Assembly (NCBI GenBank): GCA_023425615.1
Contig: JAFACJ010000399.1
Coordinates: 1-5,533, forward strand
Length of the DNA: 5,533 bases
Direction: 5' to 3'
Origin: Actinomycetes bacterium
GTDB lineage: Bacteria > Actinomycetota > Actinomycetes > Streptosporangiales > Streptosporangiaceae
How positions within the stretch are numbered: the stretch's first letter is position 1; every line of letters starts with the position of its first letter. This document shows, piece by piece, positions 1-4,877 of the stretch. The notes under the pieces were generated by a model, which was not told the origin of the DNA, did no database searches, and worked only from the letters and a program-made list of their open reading frames with translations. Position numbers and translations under genes: made by a program.

Positions 1-10
1 TCCACCGACA

Positions 11-28
11 GCACGACGTGGCTCGTGC
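11..28 (-). terminator. Short hairpin downstream of the 228-residue gene, possible terminator
   Basis: Bases 11-16 (GCACGA) and 23-28 (TCGTGC) are perfect inverted repeats around a 6-base loop, 24 bases past the stop codon of the minus-strand gene ending at 53. The loop (CGTGGC, 17-22) can instead pair with GCCACG at 39-44, so two mutually exclusive folds are possible. There is no T-run, which is common for actinomycete terminators but leaves the call weak. Confidence 0.3.
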
Positions 29-52
29 GTGCCTTCTGGCCACGGCCCAGGC

Positions 53-739
53 TTACGTGAAGACGAGTCGGCCGAGCCAGGTGCCATGTCGGTCGAGGAA
101 CTTCTCGTGAGCCTCCTGGGCTCCGTAAGCGCGGGCGAGGAGGTTGTCCAGGTCGTCGGCGGCCATGGCGTAGCAGCGGGCGCGGGCCATGTACAACCCG
201 TACTCCGGATCCGGGGCCTCCCCTTCCTCGGTGTACTCCATGACGGCCCGGTAGTTGGCGGCAACGGCTTGGGCGACGAGTTCGTCGCGTTGTGCGCGGA
301 TGAGGAGCGCCAGCCGCAGACCCAGGGTGGGGTCTTGGACGTCGGGCAGGGGGAATGGGGGGCGTTGCAGGCTCCAGGAGAGCTGTTCGGCCATCGCTTT
401 TATGGTCTCGGGGGCCTCGGGTGTCTGCTTCTCCTGCTGGTCCCATAGGTCGAGTTCGCCCAGGATGTCGCCGTCGAGGCGTTCGATGGCGTAGACGGCG
501 CCGAGAGTCTGGCCGCTCCACAAGGTCGCGTCCTCTTCGTCGCCGCGCTCTTTGGCCTGCTCCATGCTGTAGCGGCAGATGGCCAGGTGGTAGGCGAGCA
601 TGCTGCGGGTGCGGTCGAGGGCGTCTGTCAGCTTGCGCAGCAGGGTCGCCTCGCCCAGCGCGGCCGGGAGGACGATCCGCAGGGCCGGGGGTTCGTCCTG
701 GTGGGCGGCCAGGTACTTCCACAACTCCGACTCAGACAT
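53..739 (-). CDS. Hypothetical helical protein, 228 residues
   Basis: I do not recognise this family. The 228-residue product is rich in Ala, Leu, Glu and Asp. It has no signal peptide, membrane segment or cysteine cluster, so it is probably a soluble, mostly alpha-helical cytoplasmic protein. Charged amphipathic stretches lie around residues 25-70 and 130-215, and a Pro-rich break lies near 125-135 (RPPFPLPDVQDP). The start ATG at 739-737 is supported by GGAGG at 749-745, five bases upstream. The start overlaps the stop codon of the small upstream gene by 8 bases (ATGTCTGA), so the two are very likely translated as a coupled pair. Third codon positions are strongly G/C throughout, which makes the reading frame secure; a long plus-strand open frame over the same DNA is its shadow. 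The function is unknown and nothing in the neighbourhood assigns one. Confidence 0.85.
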   Translation of the reverse strand: MSESELWKYLAAHQDEPPALRIVLPAALGEATLLRKLTDALDRTRSMLAYHLAICRYSMEQAKERGDEEDATLWSGQTLGAVYAIERLDGDILGELDLWDQQEKQTPEAPETIKAMAEQLSWSLQRPPFPLPDVQDPTLGLRLALLIRAQRDELVAQAVAANYRAVMEYTEEGEAPDPEYGLYMARARCYAMAADDLDNLLARAYGAQEAHEKFLDRHGTWLGRLVFT

Positions 740-947
740 TCTCGCCTCCCTCCCGCTCCGCGGGCCGGGCTGCGGCCTCCTGCCGTCCGTCGTGCTCGGC
801 AGTCTCCAGTTCTTCCAGCAACCGTGTCATCCGCCTCTCTACGTCAGCTGTGATCACGACCCGGGTGCCGGGCAACAACCCGTGTGCCTCCAGGGCCTCC
901 CGTATCGCCTGTAGGGCCAGGCCCACCGCCACCTGCTGCGGAATCAC
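732..947 (-). CDS. Small hypothetical protein, about 71 residues, coupled to the downstream gene
   Basis: The confident part of this frame starts near VIPQQVAVGLALQAIREALE and runs through a compact segment (HGLLPGTRVVITADVERRM, residues 22-40) into a Glu/Ala/Arg-rich tail ending GGENV. It looks like a small soluble helical protein, and I do not recognise the family. I place the start at GTG 947-945, preceded by a G-rich stretch (GGGGGTGGG); GTG at 956-954 is equally possible. The frame stays open to 1289, and ATG at 1082 is another candidate, but residues encoded by 960-1082 are Arg/Gly/Ser-rich and read like non-coding GC-rich DNA. The 8-base overlap with the next gene suggests an operon and perhaps a joint product or partner role. 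The body of the gene is fairly secure; the start is not. Confidence 0.6.
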   Translation of the reverse strand: MIPQQVAVGLALQAIREALEAHGLLPGTRVVITADVERRMTRLLEELETAEHDGRQEAAARPAEREGGENV

Positions 948-1020
948 CGCACCCACCCCCGTCTCAACGCATCTCCGTGCGATCCGCGACGCACTCGAAC
1001 GCCGACACCCCGGCCGCCCC

Positions 1021-1046
1021 GCCCCGGACTCCGCGCGTCCCGGGGC
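1021..1046. other. Strong GC hairpin in the intergenic stretch
   Basis: GCCCCGGAC (1021-1029) pairs with GTCCCGGGGC (1037-1046) through a 9-bp stem with one bulged base, around a 7-base loop. On the minus strand it lies between the gene remnant ending at 1102 and the small gene starting near 947. It could therefore terminate read-through from the ATPase side or structure the leader of the small gene. No T-run follows on either strand. Apart from this hairpin I see nothing firm between 948 and 1101. Confidence 0.35.
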
Positions 1047-1101
1047 AGGGCGGCTCCGATGCCCCCGGAGGTGGGCCGACATGAACCCGCCCCCAAGAAG
1101 C

Positions 1102-1320
1102 TCAACCCGTCTCTCTCCGCCGGTCGGGGGAGTTACGGGGCAGGCGCTTGGCGGCCCTCCTCGGCGAGGGACCACCCGTGTGGTGCGAGTAACCCCAGAT
1201 CTCGGGCCACTCCTTGGCCCGGGGCCGGTCAGGAGCGTGGTCGAACAGCCGGTCCCAGGAGGAGCGGGGACGATCCCGCAGGGTGACACCGCAGGCGGTC
1301 GTGTTGCTCTTCTTGCGTGC
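1102..1320 (-). pseudogene. Start-less coding remnant behind a double TGA
   Basis: A minus-strand frame is open from 1320 to a TGA at 1104-1102 (72 codons) but contains no ATG, GTG or TTG start. Its third positions are strongly G/C, and parts such as SSWDRLFDHAPDRPRAKEW and PEIWGYSHHTGG read like genuine protein with four tryptophans. The same frame continues upstream through two adjacent TGA codons (1326-1321) into ATG 1347 (MKRHSLA then stop, stop), just after the ATPase gene ends. If both TGA codons derive from CGA (Arg), the ancestral protein would be about 81 residues. Other explanations are a fragment of a longer gene, or chance openness in GC-rich DNA. A second ATG at 1324 in another frame (MSTQEEQHDRL...) may be an independent start that lost its frame. 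I do not recognise the family. Confidence 0.4.
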
Positions 1321-1353
1321 TCATCAGGCCAGGCTGTGGCGCTTCATGCCTCT

Positions 1354-1821
1354 TCACGCGCTTCCATCGATCCGCCGGAGAGGCGGCGTCTGTCGTCCGG
1401 TCGCCAGCGTGAACCAGCAGATCTTCCCCTGCCGCCCGGACAACCGCTCCCACCCGTAGGAAGAGGCCAGCTCCTTCACCAGCGCCAGACCGCGACCGCT
1501 CAGCTCCTCGCCACCGGGCATGGACGGCGTGACGGGAATGGCAGGGTCGTAGTCGCTACAGTCGAAGTACAGGTACCCCAGCACCTTCCGCAGCGTGCAA
1601 CGCAGCACCTCACCCCCGCTCACGGAGACGGCGTTCGTGGCGACCTCGGACCCCAGCAGCTCCGCGGTGTCGGCGGCATCCTGCGGAACACGCCAGGTCG
1701 AGCACATCACGCGGATCATCGCCCGCACCACGTACACGCTCTCGACCTCCGCCGGGAACTCCAGCCCGTACTCCCGGTAGGACACCTGCCGTGGCGAAGG
1801 CGTGACAGCACCGACCGTCAC
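1354..1821 (-). CDS. Regulatory ATP-binding protein, RsbW-like HATPase (HATPase_c_2 type)
   Basis: This 155-residue single-domain protein has the GHKL ATPase motifs in order: N-box around residues 58-64 (SEVATNA, Asn63 as the Mg/ATP ligand), G1-like SDYDP at 89-93, and the glycine-rich G2 lid GRGLALV at 109-115. This is the pattern of the very numerous stand-alone actinomycete relatives of anti-sigma kinase RsbW, cytoplasmic proteins thought to bind or phosphorylate sigma-factor antagonists or partner regulators. No sensor or membrane domain is present. I place the start at GTG 1821-1819 because GGAGG at 1833-1829 lies 7 bases upstream; the in-frame GTG at 1842 lies before that site and has no ribosome site of its own. 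Its own promoter candidate lies at 1906-1934. The gene follows an Xre-type regulator on the same strand, a common pairing in Streptomyces-like genomes. The partner protein is unknown. Confidence 0.85.
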   Translation of the reverse strand: MTVGAVTPSPRQVSYREYGLEFPAEVESVYVVRAMIRVMCSTWRVPQDAADTAELLGSEVATNAVSVSGGEVLRCTLRKVLGYLYFDCSDYDPAIPVTPSMPGGEELSGRGLALVKELASSYGWERLSGRQGKICWFTLATGRQTPPLRRIDGSA

Positions 1822-1828
1822 GAGAGCA

Positions 1829-1833
1829 CCTCC
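1829..1833 (-). promoter_or_regulatory. Ribosome binding site that fixes the ATPase start
   Basis: On the minus strand this reads GGAGG, seven bases before GTG 1821. It lies inside a ten-codon frame, ATG 1847 to TGA 1818 (MQCPPEVLS), whose stop overlaps the ATPase start as GTGA. Ribosomes leaving the short frame could therefore re-initiate on the ATPase gene. Confidence 0.7.
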
Positions 1834-1869
1834 GGCGGGCACTGCATGAGCTTCGGCACAGTAGTCGGC

Positions 1870-1883
1870 GACTCAAACGAGTC
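1870..1883. repeat. Perfect short inverted repeat in the ATPase gene leader
   Basis: GACTC (1870-1874) and GAGTC (1879-1883) flank AAAC. The element lies between the predicted promoter and the start of the ATPase gene, so it could act as a small leader hairpin or a protein-binding site. Arms of five bases are short enough to occur by chance. Confidence 0.25.
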
Positions 1884-1905
1884 CGTGTCTTCTTTCATAT
1901 GGGGA

Positions 1906-1934
1906 ACGCTAGAAGCGCTTACTCAGCGCAACAA
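1906..1934 (-). promoter_or_regulatory. Candidate promoter with embedded operator for the ATPase gene
   Basis: On the minus strand TTGTTG (1934-1929) and TAGCGT (1911-1906) are separated by exactly 17 bases. TAGCGT matches the actinomycete -10 pattern TANNNT. The spacer carries a perfect inverted repeat, GCGCT-N5-AGCGC (1915-1929 on the plus strand), which overlaps the -35 by one base. This is the position expected of a repressor site, and the neighbouring Xre regulator is an obvious but unproven candidate to bind it. The predicted leader to the GTG start is about 80 bases. Confidence 0.45.
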
Positions 1935-1968
1935 TGGCACTCCGAGCTTGACGCTCTCAGAAGTGCCA
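1935..1968 (-). terminator. Hairpin after the Xre gene, probable terminator
   Basis: TGGCACT (1935-1941) and AGTGCCA (1962-1968) form a perfect 7-bp stem, and the loop contains a second 4-bp stem (GAGC 1944-1947 with GCTC 1953-1956). The structure begins 7 bases after the stop codon of the Xre gene (1976) and lies just upstream of the predicted ATPase promoter. This placement suggests that the two genes are separate transcription units. Confidence 0.5.
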
Positions 1969-1975
1969 CGAGGCG

Positions 1976-3130
1976 TCACAGTGCCAGATGGAGGAAGTCC
2001 GCCAGTTCCCGCATGTCCGTGGTGAGGGTCCGCCTTCTGGCGACGATCATGCCTAGGACGTCACGTGCATAACGCTGGTTCACGATCCACTCGGGAGCGT
2101 CACGGCGTATGCCTTGCAGCAGTTCGAAGGCCTGCGGGTACTGGCGGAGCCGTACACGCGCCTTGGCCACGTCGAGAAGGTGGCGGTTGCGGTTGTTCGA
2201 AGTGGTTCGCAGATTTATGACTGGAATGTTCTCGGCTATGTCGATCACCCGGTCCGGGCGGTCTTCGATCATGGCGTTCTCGGCACGCTTCATGGCGACC
2301 GTCATCGGACCGAACGCCCGCAGGAAATCACCCTGAGGGGCGTACTCACCGCCCATGGCCACGGCGGCCGTACGAGCCAGGCGGATCGCGTCCTCCGCGT
2401 CTCCGGACTGATTGTTGCGAACGGCGGCGGTGCTCAGCCGCACGAGCAGCCAGCCCCACGCCGACAGTTCGGCCATGGTCGCGCGTGACATGCGGGGCTC
2501 GACCTCATCCGCCCACCGGGAGGCGAGGTCGATCGTCCCTTGCAAGTCCCCCTGCCGCATGAGGAGCCAGCACCGCGTATTGACGATCGACGCATTGTCC
2601 AGGCGATCGCCCGACTCGTCCAAGGCCCGCTGAAGGGCCAATTCCGCGGCATCGAACTGCCGTGTCTGCGTCAGCAGCCACCCCGTGTGATGGAACAGCC
2701 GGGAACGGACCTGACGTCCGTCCGCTCCCAGGACATCCGCGTCACGCAGCAACGAGGGGAGGGCCCCGGCGAGATCCGTGTACCGGTCGCCGGAGAAGAG
2801 CGGCATCAACGATGACAAGGCATCATCGACGCCGTGAATCGTCGGTTCGTCTTCCGGGCCATCGGTGGCGAGACCGACCAGAGCGGCGCGCACGGGCGCC
2901 CAGAGATCCGTGGGCACACTTGCCGCATCGTTCCGAACGATCAGAGTGGCGGTGGGCACTTTCAAAGCCCCCGCCAGCTTGCGCAGCGTCTCAAGGCGGG
3001 CGTCTTCCCTCTCGCCTTGCTCCAGCTTCCGGATCAGCGAAAGGGAGATACCGGACAGCGCGGCGAGTTCCCGTTGCGTCATGCCCCGCCGCTTGCGGAC
3101 CTCGCGCAGCCGCTCACCCAGGTTCGGCAT
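1976..3130 (-). CDS. Xre-family transcriptional regulator with C-terminal TPR-like region
   Basis: This 384-residue DNA-binding regulator has an N-terminal Cro/CI-type helix-turn-helix at about residues 4-62. The recognition region reads MTQRELAALSGISLSLIRKLEQG, close to the family consensus, followed by the usual LRKLAGALKV. From about residue 75 to the end the protein is helical with repeated Ala/Leu/Arg-rich helix pairs (for example around 145-200 and 300-360), resembling tetratricopeptide-like sensor tails of large actinomycete Xre proteins that respond to a peptide or protein partner. No membrane segment is seen, so it is cytoplasmic. ATG 3130-3128 begins a good domain match (PNLGERLREVRKRRG) but has no ribosome site; a TAACCT element six bases upstream suggests a leaderless transcript. 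The gene is divergent from the pterin dehydratase frames and upstream of the regulatory ATPase. Its targets are unknown. Confidence 0.9.
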   Translation of the reverse strand: MPNLGERLREVRKRRGMTQRELAALSGISLSLIRKLEQGEREDARLETLRKLAGALKVPTATLIVRNDAASVPTDLWAPVRAALVGLATDGPEDEPTIHGVDDALSSLMPLFSGDRYTDLAGALPSLLRDADVLGADGRQVRSRLFHHTGWLLTQTRQFDAAELALQRALDESGDRLDNASIVNTRCWLLMRQGDLQGTIDLASRWADEVEPRMSRATMAELSAWGWLLVRLSTAAVRNNQSGDAEDAIRLARTAAVAMGGEYAPQGDFLRAFGPMTVAMKRAENAMIEDRPDRVIDIAENIPVINLRTTSNNRNRHLLDVAKARVRLRQYPQAFELLQGIRRDAPEWIVNQRYARDVLGMIVARRRTLTTDMRELADFLHLAL

Positions 3131-3136
3131 GGTCTC

Positions 3137-3142
3137 AGGTTA
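3137..3142 (-). promoter_or_regulatory. Candidate -10 element giving a leaderless Xre mRNA
   Basis: On the minus strand TAACCT fits TANNNT and ends six bases before ATG 3130, so the expected transcription start falls on or next to the A of the start codon. This agrees with the absence of a Shine-Dalgarno sequence. No good -35 is present at 17-18 bases; TTGAGC (3159-3154) is only 11 bases away. Confidence 0.35.
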
Positions 3143-3212
3143 AGCGTCGAGTAGCTCAAGCGACCGATTTTCCGCACTTCCCGGGCATGGACATCAGCCA
3201 CCTCAGCCGATG

Positions 3213-3230
3213 ACCGCTGGCGACAGCGGT
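3213..3230. repeat. 18-bp perfect inverted repeat with GCGA loop in the divergent region
   Basis: ACCGCTG (3213-3219), GCGA, then CAGCGGT (3224-3230). As plus-strand RNA this would be a 7-bp stem closed by a GNRA-type tetraloop; as DNA it could be an operator between the Xre gene and the first pterin dehydratase frame. It is the clearest palindrome between 3131 and 3297. There is no T-run, so a terminator role is unlikely. Confidence 0.4.
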
Positions 3231-3280
3231 TCACTGGCCGACGGGAGTGCTGCCCGAGTCGGGGCGCCACGGCCGGGCCT

Positions 3281-3318
3281 CTATGGATACTGACCCTATG
3301 TTTCCTATGTTCTCTATG
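3281..3318 (+). repeat. Four CTATG repeats at the 5' end of the truncated PCD frame
   Basis: CTATG occurs at 3281, 3296, 3305 and 3314; the last three are spaced exactly nine bases apart. Each ATG is in the same frame, so the cluster offers four alternative starts (MDTDP..., MFP..., MFS..., MGR...). The tract is T-rich compared with its surroundings. Confidence 0.6.
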
Positions 3319-3522
3319 GGCCGGATCGTCGCCGCCGGTTCCGCCCGCGCGGCGATCGAGTTGGAGCACCGGCCCGACATCGACATCCGCTGGGAGGCGC
3401 TGCGATTCGCCATGACCACGCACACCGCAGGCGGTGTCGTGACCGAGCTGGATTTCCAGCTCGCCGAGCGGACCAACGCGATCGCCGACGAGCACGGGGC
3501 GCGTCCGATTCAGAGTCCGTAA
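3283..3522 (+). CDS. Truncated pterin-4a-carbinolamine dehydratase-like protein
   Basis: Counting from ATG 3283 the product has 79 residues and matches only the second part of the PCD/DCoH fold. It keeps the central helix, the strand pair around PDIDIRW (residues 31-37), the TTH strand end (45-47) and the final helix (LDFQLAERTNAIADEHGA). The N-terminal helix and first two strands are absent, and no sequence resembling them precedes it in any frame. In the active-site motif the usual His-His-Pro is His29-Arg30-Pro31; His47 and Asp57 are kept. It shares a 21-base identical block (3373-3393) with the complete copy (3797-3817). No ribosome site precedes any of the in-frame starts (GTG 3247; ATG 3283, 3298, 3307, 3316). 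It is either a decaying duplicate or a half-domain protein that could pair with the full-length neighbour. Dehydratase activity on its own is doubtful. Confidence 0.6.
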   Translation: MDTDPMFPMFSMGRIVAAGSARAAIELEHRPDIDIRWEALRFAMTTHTAGGVVTELDFQLAERTNAIADEHGARPIQSP

Positions 3523-3614
3523 CCGTCACCCCGCCGTGCGTTCCAATGGTGCGGTGTTCGTCAGGCGGTCTCCACGGGAACGATGCCTCTCTGGACCGTC
3601 ACACCGCTGACCTT

Positions 3615-3619
3615 GGAGG
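3615..3619 (+). promoter_or_regulatory. Ribosome binding site of the complete PCD gene
   Basis: GGAGG lies 3 bases before ATG 3623 and 6 bases before ATG 3626. The second spacing is much nearer the optimum, so translation most likely starts at the second of the two adjacent ATG codons. Confidence 0.65.
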
Positions 3620-3625
3620 CCGATG

Positions 3626-3928
3626 ATGTCCGAGCGTTTGAATGAGGCCGAGATCAACGCCCGTCTGGCCGGGTTGACCGGCTGGACCGTGGAGGACAAC
3701 GTGATCAGCCGTACCGTCGCGGCCCCGACCTTCCTCCAGAGCGTCGAGGGGATCGTCGTCGAGGTCGCCCGTGCCGCAGAAGAAGCAAACCACCACCCCG
3801 ACATCGACATCCGCTGGCGTAACGTCACCTTCCGCCTGACCACCCACGACGTCGGTAACGCGCTCACCGCTTTGGACTTCGACCTGGCCCGGAAGATCGA
3901 CGAGATCGCCTCCCGCCATGGGGCCTGA
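3626..3928 (+). CDS. 4a-hydroxytetrahydrobiopterin dehydratase (pterin-4a-carbinolamine dehydratase)
   Basis: This is a complete 100-residue PCD/DCoH-family protein of normal length. The enzyme removes water from 4a-hydroxytetrahydropterin, allowing the cofactor of aromatic amino acid hydroxylases to be recycled; bacterial members may also act in other pterin pathways or in molybdopterin-related roles. Visible hallmarks are LxGLTGW near residues 15-20, APTFLQSVEGI leading into the central helix, His56-His57-Pro58, the IDIRW strand, TTHD with His74, and Asp84 in the last helix. The three histidines are spaced exactly as His61, His62 and His79 of the mammalian enzyme. The start is ATG 3626, chosen from the GGAGG spacing. 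The gene lies 103 bases after the truncated PCD-like frame on the same strand, and a strong hairpin (3941-3977) follows its stop. No pterin-dependent hydroxylase is present in the window, so its substrate pathway here is unknown. Confidence 0.93.
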   Translation: MSERLNEAEINARLAGLTGWTVEDNVISRTVAAPTFLQSVEGIVVEVARAAEEANHHPDIDIRWRNVTFRLTTHDVGNALTALDFDLARKIDEIASRHGA

Positions 3929-3940
3929 TCACCTCTGAGA

Positions 3941-3977
3941 TCGCCCATGTGCATCAGTTACCTGGTGACATGGGTGA
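3941..3977 (+). terminator. Bulged long hairpin between convergent genes
   Basis: The arms 3941-3957 and 3962-3977 form a 16-bp stem with one bulged G (3951), a TTAC loop (3958-3961) and two G-T wobbles. The core is CCCATGT with ACATGGG. It begins 12 bases after the PCD stop and lies 37 bases beyond the stop of the opposing DUF2306 gene. The wobble pairs favour folding in plus-strand RNA, so it is best as terminator of the PCD transcript. No T-run follows. Confidence 0.6.
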
Positions 3978-4014
3978 GCCGAGGATCGAGTCCATGGCCG
4001 ACATCTCGCCGATG

Positions 4015-4731
4015 TCATAGACCGTTCCCGGTCGAGGACGGCCGATTGGTCGTGTGGGTTCTGGCTGTGGGCGCTTGTAGTGCCGGGGTGCGGCGGATGT
4101 GGAAGTACTCGGCTATGAGGAGGTTGGGGACCCAGCACAGGAAGGGGACCAGGAGGTAGGCGCGGTCGAAGGCCGTGTCGGGGGCGGTGCCGGGTTGGAG
4201 GAGGATGAGGATGATGAGCCACAGTCTCAGGGTGACGGCGGCGTAGGTGAGGGCGAAGAGGCGGATCGTCCAGCGGCGGTGGGAGGGGACGTCGCCTCTT
4301 CGGATCGCCAGGTAGGAGGCGGCGGCGAAGGTCGTCCACAGGAGGGCGAGGGTGCCGAATCCTGCGGTTCCGACGGGGCCTGCCATGTTGAAGGGGGCCA
4401 TGGCGAGGCCCGCGATGCCGGCGATCGTGATGGCGGTGAGGGTGATGCGTCCGCAGGTCCGGTGTGTTCGGGGGGTGCGGGACCGCAGTCTCGCCGACAG
4501 TTGCAGGGGGCTGAGCAGGAGGGCCAGGCCGCCGCAGATCACGTGGAGGTAGAACGCCACCTGGACCCATGGGGGGCGGTCGGCGTAGTTCGCCGCGATG
4601 CCCGCCGTGTCGTCTTGTGCGAGGGCGTCCAGGGAGGAGGTCAGGTAGGGCAGGGGTGCGAAGACCGCGATCGCGGCGGCGCTCAGGGCGAGCCACCACC
4701 AGCCCGCGGTGCGGCTTTTGACGGGAGCCAT
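4015..4731 (-). CDS. DUF2306-family integral membrane protein
   Basis: This 238-residue multi-spanning membrane protein has hydrophobic segments near residues 11-31, 55-78, 95-113, 122-143, 155-178 and 191-210, giving about six spans. The family signature is clear: HVICGGLALLLSPLQ (63-77), THRTCGRI (89-96) and SHRRWTIRLFALTYAAVTLRL (150-170), with conserved histidines that in this family are suspected to bind a cofactor or metal, though the function is not established. A short polar tail rich in Thr and Pro follows from about 214. I chose ATG 4731 because it gives the normal family length and begins just before the first span. The frame stays open far upstream (to 5310), but that part is low-quality coding and overlaps remnants. 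No clear ribosome site precedes ATG 4731. The gene is convergent with the PCD gene and divergent from the methyltransferase remnant. Confidence 0.87.
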   Translation of the reverse strand: MAPVKSRTAGWWWLALSAAAIAVFAPLPYLTSSLDALAQDDTAGIAANYADRPPWVQVAFYLHVICGGLALLLSPLQLSARLRSRTPRTHRTCGRITLTAITIAGIAGLAMAPFNMAGPVGTAGFGTLALLWTTFAAASYLAIRRGDVPSHRRWTIRLFALTYAAVTLRLWLIILILLQPGTAPDTAFDRAYLLVPFLCWVPNLLIAEYFHIRRTPALQAPTARTHTTNRPSSTGNGL

Positions 4732-4823
4732 GGTCCACAAGTTAGGGAGCGTGGCTTTGAGCGGGCTTCCCCCGGCTGAGTGATCTGTGTTCTGCGTCTT
4801 GCGGGGGAGCCGTGCTCGGCGGC

Positions 4824-4854
4824 TTGACTTCAGGTCGGCCTTCACTCGCAGGCT
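4824..4854 (+). promoter_or_regulatory. Candidate promoter for the methyltransferase remnant
   Basis: TTGACT (4824-4829) is a near-consensus -35, followed after 19 bases by CAGGCT (4849-4854), which fits NANNNT. A transcript would start about ten bases before the GAGGAGGAG ribosome site of the ATG at 4878. The rest of 4732-4877 shows nothing else that I can name. Confidence 0.35.
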
Positions 4855-4877
4855 GGTGGCACTTCGAGGAGGAGCCC

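Noticed and set aside
1203..1221. Perfect 7-bp inverted repeat CGGGCCA-N5-TGGCCCG, with AGGAG in the loop on the minus strand
   Set aside because: It lies inside the coding-like part of the 1102-1320 remnant, no start codon is placed to use the AGGAG, and such palindromes are frequent in GC-rich coding DNA.
355..2025. Very long plus-strand open frame (about 556 codons) across the left third
   Set aside because: Its translation is Arg/Ser/Pro/Gly-rich with no domain. It runs antisense through three minus-strand genes whose codon use and ribosome sites are convincing; it is a GC-rich shadow.
2662..3213. Plus-strand open frame opposite the N-terminal half of the Xre gene
   Set aside because: Low-complexity Arg/Ala/Ser translation. 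The opposite strand encodes an unmistakable helix-turn-helix protein.
3373..3817. 21-base identical blocks at 3373-3393 and 3797-3817 as a mobile or recombination repeat
   Set aside because: Both encode the conserved PDIDIRW core of the PCD family, so shared ancestry and codon bias explain them. There are no terminal repeats or target duplications.
4099..4779. Plus-strand Gly/Glu/Asp-rich open frame opposite the DUF2306 gene
   Set aside because: The composition is what antisense reading of a GC-rich membrane-protein gene gives, and the minus strand has clear transmembrane segments and family motifs.
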